A model generated the notes under the pieces. It saw only the letters and a program-made list of their open reading frames with translations, was not told the DNA's origin and did not search any database. The translations under genes and the position numbers were made by a program. Below, piece after piece: positions 39,570 to 50,198 of a stretch of 64,000 bases of DNA (the stretch's first letter is position 1; the number at the start of each line of letters is the position of its first letter). The stretch comes from Istiophorus platypterus (taxonomy: Eukaryota; Chordata; Actinopteri; Istiophoriformes; Istiophoridae). The stretch spans positions 1 to 64,000 of the forward strand of contig CM029121.1 of assembly GCA_016859345.1 (NCBI GenBank), written 5' to 3'.

Positions 39570-39597
39570 TACTTTGCAGTCACTGATCTCCTTCAGA

Positions 39598-40097
39598 NNN
39601 NNNNNNNNNNNNNNNNNNNNNNNNNNNNNNNNNNNNNNNNNNNNNNNNNNNNNNNNNNNNNNNNNNNNNNNNNNNNNNNNNNNNNNNNNNNNNNNNNNNN
39701 NNNNNNNNNNNNNNNNNNNNNNNNNNNNNNNNNNNNNNNNNNNNNNNNNNNNNNNNNNNNNNNNNNNNNNNNNNNNNNNNNNNNNNNNNNNNNNNNNNNN
39801 NNNNNNNNNNNNNNNNNNNNNNNNNNNNNNNNNNNNNNNNNNNNNNNNNNNNNNNNNNNNNNNNNNNNNNNNNNNNNNNNNNNNNNNNNNNNNNNNNNNN
39901 NNNNNNNNNNNNNNNNNNNNNNNNNNNNNNNNNNNNNNNNNNNNNNNNNNNNNNNNNNNNNNNNNNNNNNNNNNNNNNNNNNNNNNNNNNNNNNNNNNNN
40001 NNNNNNNNNNNNNNNNNNNNNNNNNNNNNNNNNNNNNNNNNNNNNNNNNNNNNNNNNNNNNNNNNNNNNNNNNNNNNNNNNNNNNNNNNNNNNNNNN
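39598..40097. other. Assembly gap, exactly 500 N
   Basis: Fixed-size placeholder that removes the 5' part of the RTE and its flank. Confidence 0.99.
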
Positions 40098-41065
40098 GGA
40101 CGACTGTGATAAGTTGACATATCAATGAAGAAAACATCTTTAAAAATATTAAGCTGTATATTTATTTTCAAAGGCTTTGAGAAAAACACTGTTAATTTAA
40201 GAATAACACTCAAACAATAGGTAAATTAACCCCTGTTAGTTTCTTTTAAAACCTCACATTTCAGTCAATAAGTGCTCATCGGAAATGCCAATACAACCAA
40301 GCTGAACACTGCCACATGGCCCACTGGACCTGATTATTCTTCCCCCTTCCTACACCTGTGTATGGTGCGTTGAATCAGCTGCAAATGATTAACCTGGTTC
40401 AGAGGAAGAGCAGTGGTACCTGTGGCAAAGGAAAGAGGAGAGAAACAGGGGTTGGTGAGTGGTTATGGTTCACGCTTCAAACATTGAAGCTATAATTTTT
40501 TTCTATCCAGAAGTCTTTGAGCACTTCCTTTGTGTAAGAATATAAAAGTAGAATGTGCTAATTTTGTTTGTTGTGTCAACACCTCACACAAGAGTCAACA
40601 AAGCAATGCATGTTGGAAAGGCCATTACAGCCGAGCTCAACACTCACCTGACTAGCTGAGGAAGCTGTTATGCGGCCATACAGTGGACACCACGACACTG
40701 GTACTCACTGCGACCACCACCTATATATATATATATATATATAGATGTTTTTAGGTGCTTGTGCCATTCATTGTTATATATATTTACACTAGTAGTGATA
40801 TCAAACTTATGTTATAAAGTTCATATTAGCCCTGGAGTTCATTTCTAAAATAGGAGCATAAAACATTACACAAATATGACTTCCTGAAATTACCAGGAAA
40901 TAAAAATCCTTACAAGCCCTCCTATTGGATAAACACTGAAAAAGAGCATCATAAAAATGCAGTACTTTCTGCAACCATAAGTGAGAAGGATAAGTGCAGA
41001 ACAGACTTCATTAGGGCACAGGCCTCAATAGCACGGAATCTCATGGCGAAGACTCTTTCAGGGTG
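40098..41065 (+). repeat. 1.17-kb family units, rearranged, with a TA microsatellite
   Basis: Family landmarks recur (AAATATTAAGCTGTATATTT, GGCCCACTGGACCTG, GGAAGAGCAGTGGTACC, CTCACACAAGAGTCAACAAAG). A (TA)n run lies at 40722-40743. After it comes the segment AAGTTCATATTAGCCCTGGAG...AGTACTTTCTGCAACCATAA, an inverted relative of 21180-21420. Confidence 0.72.
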
Positions 41066-42255
41066 AGTTTCCTTCACAAGTATGTGTAGGAATCTGTTTG
41101 TGTGCAGATTCTATTTTTATTGATATGCCAGCATTTCTTATTAATGGCTGGGGTAGAAGATTGTATAGGTTTATGTGGATATAATTATGATATAGATATG
41201 TATAGTATTTAAATATGTATTTAAATATGTTTTAAATATGTTTAAAATAAAAATAACATTTAACATTTAAACATTTAAATATGTTTTAAATATGTTTTAT
41301 ATTACTAGCTTTATGTCAAATTAAATTTATGCAGATTAAAATACATTATACATACATCAAACCTTTTTAAACTAAAGTCACAAATGGGCTAAATTTTTAT
41401 CTACACTCCAAACCAGGAATCCATTTTTAATATTTTATTACCTAAAATGCTTTTTTATTAGTTTATAAAACACGGGAGAAAAACTTCCAATCTGGGAATA
41501 TAAATTTATCTTTTGATCTGACCTTAAAAATGATTAACCCCCCCCCCCAAAAAACGTCGTCTAAAATGGAACACAGGCCAAACATTGTTAAGGAAATGTA
41601 GGTTTTGTTAGATTTTAATACCTGGATAAACTGAATTCTGTCAAGAATAATTCATTTGGATAACCCAACTGCGACTATTCCGTCTTTTCTTCCTTTATGG
41701 GCCTGAAGAACAAATGCTTTGGGTGGCGCACCGAAAACTGCAAGATACTCCTTTTCGAACTCTAGGTTGTATTAAACTTTATTTCATCATTTATGGTTCG
41801 GAACATAAAATCCCTTGGGTGAAAAGCACCGAAAACGACAAGTTGTGAACAAACTTGAGAACCCTCTTCCTTGTGTGGAAACACTAAACAATTTTAAAGA
41901 CATAGGAAACATGGTTTTGCTAGTTGTTAATGGAATATTTGGAGAAAAGTCCTGACTTTCGCCAAGAAAAACTCATTTGGAACTCAACAATTGTGTTAGA
42001 CTTTATTTCATCATATATTGTTCGTGACAACAAACTTTTGGGTGAATCAACAAAAAATAGAAGAACATTAAGATAAGGTTGTGGTTTTATATCAGCAAAC
42101 ACGTCTTTGTCAGTTTTTGACGGAACATTTAACAAAAAGTCCTGACTGTCGCCAAGAAAAACTCATTTCGAATTTGTAAATTGCATTAGACTTTATTTCT
42201 ATAAAGTATATCTATGGACTGACATTCAAAAGAATAAATGGCCAAAACTCATGTT
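41066..42255. repeat. AT-rich segment with tandem CGCCAAGAAAAACTCATTT units
   Basis: Strongly AT-rich. At about 41920-42200 two related blocks carry AAAAAGTCCTGACTGTCGCC, AAGAAAAACTCATTT and TTAGACTTTATTTC. Related blocks are at 51840-51930 and 53640-53900. No gene. Confidence 0.6.
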
Positions 42256-42259
42256 ATGA

Positions 42260-42745
42260 GTAATTGATCTTTCATTTCAGCTTTCATACAATAAATGAGT
42301 ATTTTTTTTGGTGGAAAGCAAGTCTTTCTGAACTTAACCTACAATACAGGTAAAATTGATGTGAAGACAAAATGTGGCTATTACAATTTCTTTCAGTGCG
42401 TGTTATGTCACAAAAGGAAAAAAATGTCAGATGTCAGACGGGTCTGTTTCAGGGTTCGACTCCCTTAAGGACAACTGAAATGTTGAGTTGTCAGTTATTT
42501 TAATGAAAAAACTCCTTTTAAAATATTTTAAGCTGTGTATATTGCTGTGTACCTGAAACAGACCCATCTTATCTGACATTTTACTTGTCTTCTTCTGTGA
42601 CTTAAACGCAGTGAAAAAACTGTAATAGAACCAAATTTTGTATTCATATCCTTCTACGTTGTAAGCCTAAGCGAACATTAAGTTCAGAATGACCTGTCTT
42701 TCTGTCAAAAATACTCTCACATGTTGTGAAAGCTGAAATAAAACC
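42260..42745. repeat. Long inverted repeat (arms about 150-190 bp)
   Basis: The left arm (AGCTTTCATACAATAAATGAG ... GGGTCTGTTTCAGG) returns reversed in the right arm (CCTGAAACAGACCCATCTTA ... TGTTGTGAAAGCTGAAATAA) around a spacer of about 100 bp. Arms are imperfect. Equivalent folds occur at about 52150-52400 and 54240-54665. Confidence 0.72.
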
Positions 42746-43460
42746 CCATTTGGCATCACATGCTCGTAGTTGTTGTCAGTTTGAACAAACTAAAAACTGA
42801 AAAAATAAGAAGTCCAAAGTCTGTCTTTGCATTCCTTTTGTGGTCCCTGTCATAGAGGGGAGGGGGGTGTTGGACCGTATGCACTCATTAAAGTTTTTTT
42901 TAATCACTTTTCTCTCCTCTGTCCTGCGCCACAGGTACCGCCGCTCCTGTGAACAAGGTTAAGACCCCGCAGCTGATTCCACTCACCATTGACAGGTGTA
43001 GGAAGTGTAGGCTGGGCCAGTGGGCCATGTGGGGGTTTGCCCTGCCACCACTGCCTTTGTATATCTCTATACCGAGATTGGTAAGGGCTGACTCTTGGAC
43101 AATTTTAAGGATCGTAATATGTTGGGGGCTGGTCTGGAGTCTGACAGGAGATTGTTATTCTTTTTGATAGACCAGAGGTCTGTGTTGCCTCAGTTGGATG
43201 TCCTGGTGAGTACCAGTGTCATGGTGTGCACTGTATGGCTGCATAACATCTCCCAAAGCTCATCAGGTGAGTGTTGAGCATGGCTGTATTGGCCTTTACA
43301 ACATGCATTGGTTTGTTGACTTCAATGTGAGGTGTTGGTACAAACTTAACAAAAGCACGTTTTCCGTTTATATTCTTACCGAAGGGAGTATTCGAAGTCC
43401 ACTGGACAGAAAAAAAAAAACATAGCTTCAGTGTGAGTATTGTTTGTGAAGAGATGTCAT
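42746..43460 (-). repeat. 1.17-kb family unit, reverse orientation
   Basis: Reads as the reverse complement of the standard unit: CTCTGTCCTGCGCCACAGGTACC, CCACTCACCATTGAC, GGTGAGTGTTGAGC, CATGCATTGGTTTGTTGAC, GAGTATTGTTTG. It switches back to forward orientation at about 43460. Confidence 0.78.
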
Positions 43461-44035
43461 TCAAATGTGACAAAATTTGGTTTATCACAGTTTCTTTCAG
43501 TGCGTCTTAAGGCACAGAAGAAAAGAAAAATGTCAGGTATGATGGGTCTGTTTCAGGTGTGAGATTCAGTTGTCATTTATTACAATGAATAAAACTTCTT
43601 TTAAAAATATTGTAAGCTGTGTATGTTTCTATTCAGAGCGTTTGAAACATCAATTTCAACTGCAAATTTAAGAATAAGACTGGAAAAACACTAAAACAAA
43701 TTTCGGGTTTTTTTTTCTTAACTTTGTGTTGATACTTGCTCAAAGTTACAAAAAAAGCCCATGTTTACATTGCATTAAGCTGACAATGACATCTCTTTCG
43801 GAAAACAGTACTCACATTGAAACTTTTTTTTTTCTATCCAGCAGTCTTTGAATACCTGAACCGCCCAACTGATCTTCCCCTTTCCTACAGCTGTGGATGA
43901 TAAGTGGAAACAGCTGGAGAAGAATATAAATATCATCGAAAAAAAACCCCACACTCTGCCATCAGACTCCCGACCAGCCCTCAATGTGTTACGTCCCCTA
44001 AAAATTTCTGGGAGTCAGCCAAAAAACTGGTGCAA
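43461..44035 (+). repeat. 1.17-kb family unit, forward, partial
   Basis: AAATTTGGTTTATCACAG, GTCTTAAGGCACAGAAGAAAAG, GTAAGCTGTGTATGTTTC, TGATACTTGCTCAAAG, CTTTTTTTTTTCTATCCAG, then CCTACAGCTGTGGATGATAAG. Confidence 0.75.
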
Positions 44036-44690
44036 GCTGTCCTAGCGTAGCTGTTACTCTCTTGCCCCGATTTCCCGACCTCTGCACCCTGGTGGCCGGG
44101 TGAAACTCCATAATAAGAAGAGTAGCCCTAGATGAAAGCCTGTGATTCACCACCAACCAGTCCATGTTTCAAACAGATTCTCCCCACTCAACAACACACC
44201 CACTGAGAAACAAAATCTGGTTAAGGGCAGCTCAATTTTATGAAACTTGAAGTTAGCGACACCAGCAACTATCATTAAATTTATTCCTTGGGCCATAGCG
44301 GGTGACGTTGAATCATGTTTAAAACTGCTGGCTAAGGATAAGCATAAATACAACAAAATTGTTATTCGTGTCGGTGGTAACAACATCCGGCTATGCCAAT
44401 CAGAGGTTTCAAAAATTGATGTGGAGTCAGTGTGTAAGTATGCAAAGATGATGTCGGACTCTGTAGTTTTCTCTGAGCCCCTGCCAAATTTTACCAGCGA
44501 CGATATGTACAGCCGCATATCATCGTTCCATCGATGGCTTTCTAGCAAATGACATTGGCTTTATAGACAACCGGTGGACCTTTTGGGGAAGATCTGGTCT
44601 GATTAGGAGAGATGGCTAATTCCCACTATGGATGGAGCAGCTCTCATCTCTAGAAATCCGAGTAAGTATATAAGAAAACCAGCCGTATCC
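44036..44690 (+). pseudogene. LINE ORF1-type remnant with SGNH-esterase-like domain
   Basis: The 101-codon frame at 44247-44552 encodes YNKIVIRVGGNNIRL (block with GGNN, residues 43-46) and SVVFSEPLPN...DDMYSRISSFHRWL. After a stop, frames give a WTFWGRSGLIRRDG-type block near the end. This is the layout of the SGNH hydrolase-like domain in ORF1 of teleost CR1/L2-type LINEs. The catalytic His block is damaged. A second copy is at 59680-60200. Confidence 0.6.
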
Positions 44691-45000
44691 ACTTTATAGC
44701 CGCATAACAGCTTCCTCAGATAGTCAGGTGAGAGTTCAGCTTGGATGTATGGGCCTTCCCAACAGGCACTGGTTTTTTGAATATGTGAGGTGTTGACACA
44801 CTAACAAAAGTATGTTTTCCTTTTATATTGTGACACAAAGGGAAGTTTTGAAGACCTCTGGATAGAAAAAAAACACAACTTTAATGGGAGTATTGTTTTC
44901 TGAAAGAGATGTCTTTCTGAGAGTAACACGAAGTAAACATAGGCTGTCCTTGGGGGGGTGGGGGGTGGACCTCAACAACTCACTACAGCTATTATTATTT
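44691..45000 (-). repeat. 1.17-kb family fragment, reverse orientation
   Basis: GCCGCATAACAGCTTCCTCAG, CAGGTGAGAGTTCAGCTTGG, GAGGTGTTGACACACTAAC, then a G-run and GTGGACCTC. Confidence 0.7.
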
Positions 45001-45860
45001 TGTCTTCTTTATCCCATTTCTCCCCTCTGTTCAATGGCACAGGTACGGCTGCTCCTCCTGTGAACCAGATTAAGACCCCCAAAGCCGAATCCACTCACCA
45101 TCGACAAGTGAAGGAAAGGAGAGGTTAGTCAGTGCTAGTTTTCCAAGTGGCAATTTGTGTCTCTGCAGTCGCTGCCTTTGTATAATTCTATAACTGAAAT
45201 CAGTAAGTGCTGACTCCTGGACATTTTAAGTTAACATAACATGTTGGGGGTTGGTCCAGGGTCTGGAGGGAGATTATTATTCTTTTTGAGAGATCGGAGG
45301 TTTTCTGTGTTGTCTAAGGTGGTGGTCCAGGCGACTATCAGTGTCATGGTGTCCACTATATGCCCACTTAACAGCTTCCTCAGCTAATCAGTGAGTGTTC
45401 AGCTAAAGTGTATTGGCCATTCAGATATGCATTGTGAGGTGTTGGCACAAACTTAAGAAAAGCATGTTTTCCGTTTTTATTCTTACACAAATGAAGTCTT
45501 CGAAGAACATGGGGTAGAAAAGAAAAACAATTTTCCAAAAGAGCTGTCGTTTTGAGCTTAACACAACGTAAAAATAGACTTTTTTATTTTGACTTTGAGC
45601 AAGTATCAACATATAGTTAAGAAAAAAAAACCCTACATATATTTTAGTATTGTTTGTCTAATTCTTAAATTTACAGTTGAAATAGAAAGACACACAGCTT
45701 ACAATATTTTAGAAGTTTTCTTCATTGATATGACAACTCACACCTTAAAAAGACCCATCATATCTGACATTTTACTTTTCTTCTTTGACTTAAGGTGCAC
45801 ATGAACTTTAATAAAACGAAATTTTGTCACATTCGAACGACATCTCTTCACAAAATACAC
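45001..45860 (-). repeat. 1.17-kb family unit, reverse orientation
   Basis: CCATTTCTCCCCTCTGTTC, GTACGGCTGCTCCTCC, CTCACCATCGACAAG, ATGCATTGTGAGGTGTTGG, CACAGCTTACAATATTTTAG. The orientation switch at about 45840 mirrors the one at 43460. Confidence 0.75.
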
Positions 45861-47153
45861 TCACATTAAAGGTACGTTTTTTTTTTTTATATCCAGTGGT
45901 CTTTGAATACTTTGTGTAAGAGTATAAAAGGATAACGTCCTTTTTTTTAATTTTGTGCCAATACCTCACACTGAAGTCAAAAAACCATTGAATGTTGAAA
46001 AGCTCAATATAGCCTAGTTCAACACTCACCTGATTAACTGAGGAAGCCGTTATGTTGCCTTACAGTGGACACCATGACACTGGTACTTGCCAGGACCACC
46101 ACCTGAGAAAACACAGAAAACCTCTGGTCTATCAAGAAGACCAAAAATCTCCCATCAGACCCCAGACCAGCCCCCCAACGTTTTACAATGTCTAAAAATG
46201 TCCAGGACTCAGCCCTTACCGATCTTGGTATAGAAATGTAGAAAGGCAGCGGCGGCGGGGCACACAAGTTGCCATGTGGCAAACTGGCCCTGAATAACCT
46301 TCTCCTTTCCTACACCTGTTGATGATGAGTGGAATCTGCTTCGGGGGGCGGGGCAGGAGGAGCGGCCGTATCTGTGCCAGTGGACAGAGGAGAGAAGTGG
46401 GATAAAAATAAATTACTGAATAACTGTATTGATTGGATAAGGTCAAACAACCCCCGCCTTCCCATCTAACATGTGGACCAAAACGGAAATGCGAAGACAG
46501 ACTTTGGATTTCTTTTTATTTCAGTTTTTAGTATGTTAAAATTGACTTCAACTAAAAGCATGCAACGCTAAATGGGGTTTTATTTCAGCTTTCATATTAT
46601 GTGTGAGTATTTTCGGTAGAAAGACAGTTCTTTCTGAACTTAACGTTCACTTAGGCTAACAACGTAAAAGGGTATGAAGACAAAATTTGGTTTAATTGCA
46701 GTTCTTTTCAGTGAGACTCAAGTTACAGAAGAGAAGACAAGTGAAATGTCAAAATAAGAGGAGTCTGTTTCAAGTGTGAGACTACCTTGAGGACAGTTCA
46801 TGTGTTGTGTTGTCATTCATTTCAATGAATACAAACTTATTTTAAAATATTCTAAGCTATGTATGGTTCTATTCAGCGGGTTGACACAGCAATTTCAATT
46901 GTAAATTTAAGAATAAGAGTAGAAAAATACTAAAACATGTCGGTTGTGTTTTTTTTACTTGACTTGATACTTGTTCAAAAGAAAAAAAAGGTGTATGTTT
47001 ACGTAGTGTTAACCTCAGAACTACATCTGTTTCGGAAAACAACCTTTTTTTTTCTATCCAGCAGTATTCGACTACTTCATTTGTGTAAGAATATAAATAG
47101 AAAACATGCTTTTGTTAGTTTGCAACACCTCACATTGGAGTCAACAAAGCAAT
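45861..47153 (+). repeat. Best complete monomer of the 1.17-kb repeat family
   Basis: The unit from about 45987 (GAATGTTGAAAAGCTCAATATAG) to 47153, where AATGCATGTTGGAAAGGCC begins the next unit, is complete and in tandem. Internal landmarks are the CTGAACACTCACC-type start, the GGAGGAGCGG box, three or four TTTATTTCAG boxes about 100-150 bp apart, GGTAGAAAGAC, TAAGCTATGTATG, TTGATACTTG and a T-rich TCTATCCAG box. No open frame of note and no clear terminal inverted repeats. Confidence 0.72.
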
Positions 47154-48050
47154 GCATGTTGGAAAGGCCAATACAGCCAAGCTGAACACTCATTTGATTA
47201 GCTGAGGAAGCTGTTGTACGTCTATACAGGAGACACCAAGAAAATGGTACTCATCAGGACCACCACCAGAGACAACACAGAAAACCTCTGTTATATCAAT
47301 AAAACAACAATCTCCATTCCCCAATACCCCCAATGTGTTACATCCCCTAAAAATATCCACAAGTCATCCAAACACCTACACCTATCTCGGTATAGAAATA
47401 TACTATAGTGGCGGCGGCACACAACCTGCTACATGGAACACTAACAACTCAACATATGAATTTTCCTGAAACAGACTCTTCTTATCTGACATTTTTTTTT
47501 CTGTGACTTAAGATGCACTGAAAGAAATTGTAATAGCCATTTTTTTTCCTTTTTTCCATCCTTTTACCTGTATTGTACGAGATGTTCAGAAAGACCTTGT
47601 TTTCCACCAAAAAAAATATACTAAATTTATTGTATGAAAGCCGAAATGAAAGATGAAGTACTCATCAAAATGAGTTTTAGCAAGTTCTTGAAAAGATGTG
47701 TTCTCAGAACGTATGAATTAAGAATAGACAATGTATCATGATTCAGATAGCCAGATGAATTTTTCTTTTCAAACTTCATTCTAGTTAGGTATGTCCTCAA
47801 AAACTATGAAAAAAATTCATTAACTTTTTGTGTGTCTAAAGAAATGGAAAAAAAACAAGGGAAGACGGAGGAGAAGTAAGAGTCTGAACTATTTATAATC
47901 TATAACCATGTTTCCTACAGTTTTTTTAAAAAAAAATTGGAAGAACATTAAAAGAAATTCTTAATTTTATCATTGTTTCACCCAAATGATAGGTTGTCAA
48001 GGCCTATAAAAAGAAGAAAAAAAAGTTTTAAAATTTTAGTTTGAAATTGA
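47154..48050. repeat. Partial family unit followed by reversed arm and AT-rich sequence
   Basis: The forward unit runs to about 47440 and then flips to reverse (CCTGAAACAGACTCTTCTTATCTG to about 47650). An AT-rich stretch relates to 53900-54200. Confidence 0.65.
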
Positions 48051-48062
48051 GTTTATCTTGAC
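48051..48062. repeat. Target-site duplication, left (RTE)
   Basis: GTTTATCTTGAC; the identical 12 bases at 51197-51208 lie on the other side of the element. Confidence 0.88.
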
Positions 48063-48245
48063 AATGTAGCCGCAAGGGGACACAAGCCAGTGTCTTATTG
48101 TGCCGGTCCCAAGCCCGGATAAATGCAGAGGGTTGTGTAAGGAAGGGCATCCGACGTAAAACTTTTGCCAAATCAAACATGCGAATCAAATCTATGAATC
48201 CCATACCGGATCGGTCGAGGCCCGGGTTAACAACGACCGCCATCG

Positions 48246-49670
48246 GTGCTGTTCACCTACAGGGTGCCGGTGGAGATTTGGACTACTGTTGGTAGAAGAA
48301 GGAGAGGAGGAAGGGGTGTTCGTAGGAAAAGAGAGAAGAGGAATGCCAAGAGGCTAGGACTGAGAGTAGGGACTTTGAATGTTGGAACCATGACAGGAAA
48401 GGGTAGAGAGTTAGTTGACATGATGCAGAGGAGGAAGGTAGACATACTGTGTGTCCAGGAGACCAGGTGGAAAGGTAGCAAGGCTAGAAGTTTGGGAGCA
48501 GGGTTCAAGTTGTTCTACCATGGTGTAGATAGGAAGAGAAACGGAGTAGGAGTTATCTTGAAGGAGGAGCTTGTTAGGAATGTCCTGGAGGTAAAAAGAG
48601 TGTCGGATAGAGTGATGAGTCTGAAGCTAGAAATCGAAGGTGTAATGTTCAATGTGGTTAGTGGGTATGCTCCACAGGTAGGCTGTGAGCTGGAGGAGAA
48701 GGAGAAATTCTGGTCGGACCTTGATGAAGCCATACAGAGCATCCCTAGAGATGAGAGAGTTGTCATTGGTGCAGACTTCAATGGACATGTTGGTGCAGGA
48801 AACAGAGGCGATGAGGAAGCGATGGGCAGATTCGGTATCCAGGAGAGGAACGCAGAAGGACAGATGGTGGTTGATTTTGCAAAAAGGATGGAAATGGCTG
48901 TAGTGAATACTTTCTTCCAGAAGAGGCAGGAGCACAGGGTGACGTATAAGAGTGGAGGTAGGAGCACACAGATAGACTACATCTTGTGTAGACGGTGTAA
49001 TCTGAAGGAGATAAGTGACTGCAAAGTAGTGGTTGGTGAGAGTGTAGCCAGACAGCATAGAATGCTGGTGTGTAGGATGACCTTGGTGGTCAGGAAGACG
49101 AAGAGGACAATGGCAGAGCAGAGGACGAAATGGTGGAAGCTAAAAGAGGAAGAGTGTTGCATGACTTTTAGGAAGGAGTTGAGGCAGGCTCTGGGAGGTC
49201 AGGAGGTGCTTCCAGATGACTGGAGAACTACAGCTAATGTGATCAGGGAGACAGGAAGGAGAGTACTTGGTGTGTCATCTGGAAGGAAAGTAGATAAGGA
49301 GACTTGGTGGTGGAATGAGGAGGTGCAGGAGTGTATACAGAAAAAGAGATTAGCTAAGAAGAAGTGGGACACTGAGAGGACTGAAGAGAGTAGACAGGAG
49401 TACAGGGAGATGCAGCGTAAGGTGAAAGTAGAGGTGGCAAAGGCCAAACAAGGGGCTTATGATGACTTGTATGTTAGGTTGGACAGTAAGGAGGGAGAGA
49501 CTGATCTATACAGATTGGCAAGGCAGAGAGACAGAGATGGGAAGGACGTGCAGCAGGTTAGGGTGATTAAGGATAGAGATGGAAATGTATTGACAGGTGC
49601 CAGCAGTGTGATGGGAAGATGGAAAGAGTACTTTGAAGAGTTGATGAATGAGGAAAATGAGAGAGAATGA
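48246..49670 (+). CDS. RTE ORF, apurinic-type endonuclease and linker
   Basis: A 474-codon frame with a basic start (GRRRRGGRGVRRKREKRN) and all main blocks of the APE-like endonuclease: LNVGTM (44-49), QETRWKG (71-77), YAPQ (141-144), GADFNG (175-180), QIDYILCR (242-249) and RQHRML (269-274). The domain nicks target DNA to prime reverse transcription. The frame ends in a TGA at NEENERE, where the minus-strand copy has CGA (Arg), a CpG-to-TpG change. The true initiator is uncertain because the open frame extends upstream of this ATG. Confidence 0.93.
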   Translation: MLFTYRVPVEIWTTVGRRRRGGRGVRRKREKRNAKRLGLRVGTLNVGTMTGKGRELVDMMQRRKVDILCVQETRWKGSKARSLGAGFKLFYHGVDRKRNGVGVILKEELVRNVLEVKRVSDRVMSLKLEIEGVMFNVVSGYAPQVGCELEEKEKFWSDLDEAIQSIPRDERVVIGADFNGHVGAGNRGDEEAMGRFGIQERNAEGQMVVDFAKRMEMAVVNTFFQKRQEHRVTYKSGGRSTQIDYILCRRCNLKEISDCKVVVGESVARQHRMLVCRMTLVVRKTKRTMAEQRTKWWKLKEEECCMTFRKELRQALGGQEVLPDDWRTTANVIRETGRRVLGVSSGRKVDKETWWWNEEVQECIQKKRLAKKKWDTERTEESRQEYREMQRKVKVEVAKAKQGAYDDLYVRLDSKEGETDLYRLARQRDRDGKDVQQVRVIKDRDGNVLTGASSVMGRWKEYFEELMNEENERE

Positions 49671-49682
49671 AGAGTAGAAGAT

Positions 49683-50198
49683 GTGGCTGTTGTGGATCAG
49701 GAAATAGCAAAGATTAGTAAAGATGAAGTGAGGAAGGCACTGAAGAGGATGAAGAGTGGAAAGGCACTTGGTCCTGATGATATACCTGTGGAGGTATGGA
49801 AGTGTCTAGGAGAGGCGGCAGTAGAGTTTCTGACTGGGTTGTTTAACAGGATCTTAGATAGTGAGAAGATGCCTGAGGAATGGAGGAGAAGTGTGCTGGT
49901 GCCCATTTTTAAGAACAAGGGAGATGTGCAGAACTGTGGCAACTACAGAGGAATAAAGCTGATGAGCCATACAATGAAGCTATGGGAAAGAGTAGTTGAA
50001 GCTAGACTAAGGGCAAAAGTGAGCATTTGTGAGCAGCAGTATGGCTTCATGCCAAAAAAGAGTACCACAGATGCAGTATTTGCTTTGAGGATGTTGATAG
50101 AGAAGTACAGGGAAGGTCAGAGGGAGCTGCATTGTGTCTTTGTAGATCTGGAGAAGCGTATGACAGGGTGCCCAGAGAGGAACTGTGGTACTGTATGA
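49683..50198 (+). CDS. RTE ORF, reverse transcriptase first part
   Basis: 171 codons with GPDDIPVEVWK, WRRSVLVPIFKNKGD, NYRGIKLMS and QYGFMPKKSTTDA, ending soon after motif A, where loss of one A (GAGAAGCG against GAGAAAGCG) shifts the frame. It is in line with the upstream frame apart from the TGA stop. Confidence 0.92.
   Translation: MAVVDQEIAKISKDEVRKALKRMKSGKALGPDDIPVEVWKCLGEAAVEFLTGLFNRILDSEKMPEEWRRSVLVPIFKNKGDVQNCGNYRGIKLMSHTMKLWERVVEARLRAKVSICEQQYGFMPKKSTTDAVFALRMLIEKYREGQRELHCVFVDLEKRMTGCPERNCGTV

Larger units (their letters stand above)
37426..39597 (-). mobile_element. RTE-clade LINE, 5' end lost in gap
   Basis: The left end is the family 3' terminus (sense GCCGAAAGAAAAAGAAGAAG). 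It holds the end of the endonuclease, the linker, the whole reverse transcriptase and the C-terminal region. The remaining 5' part falls into the N run. Confidence 0.93.

Noticed and set aside
45861..47153. 1.17-kb family as a classical DNA transposon
   Set aside because: No terminal inverted repeats or target duplication could be identified and no transposase; the family is left unclassified.
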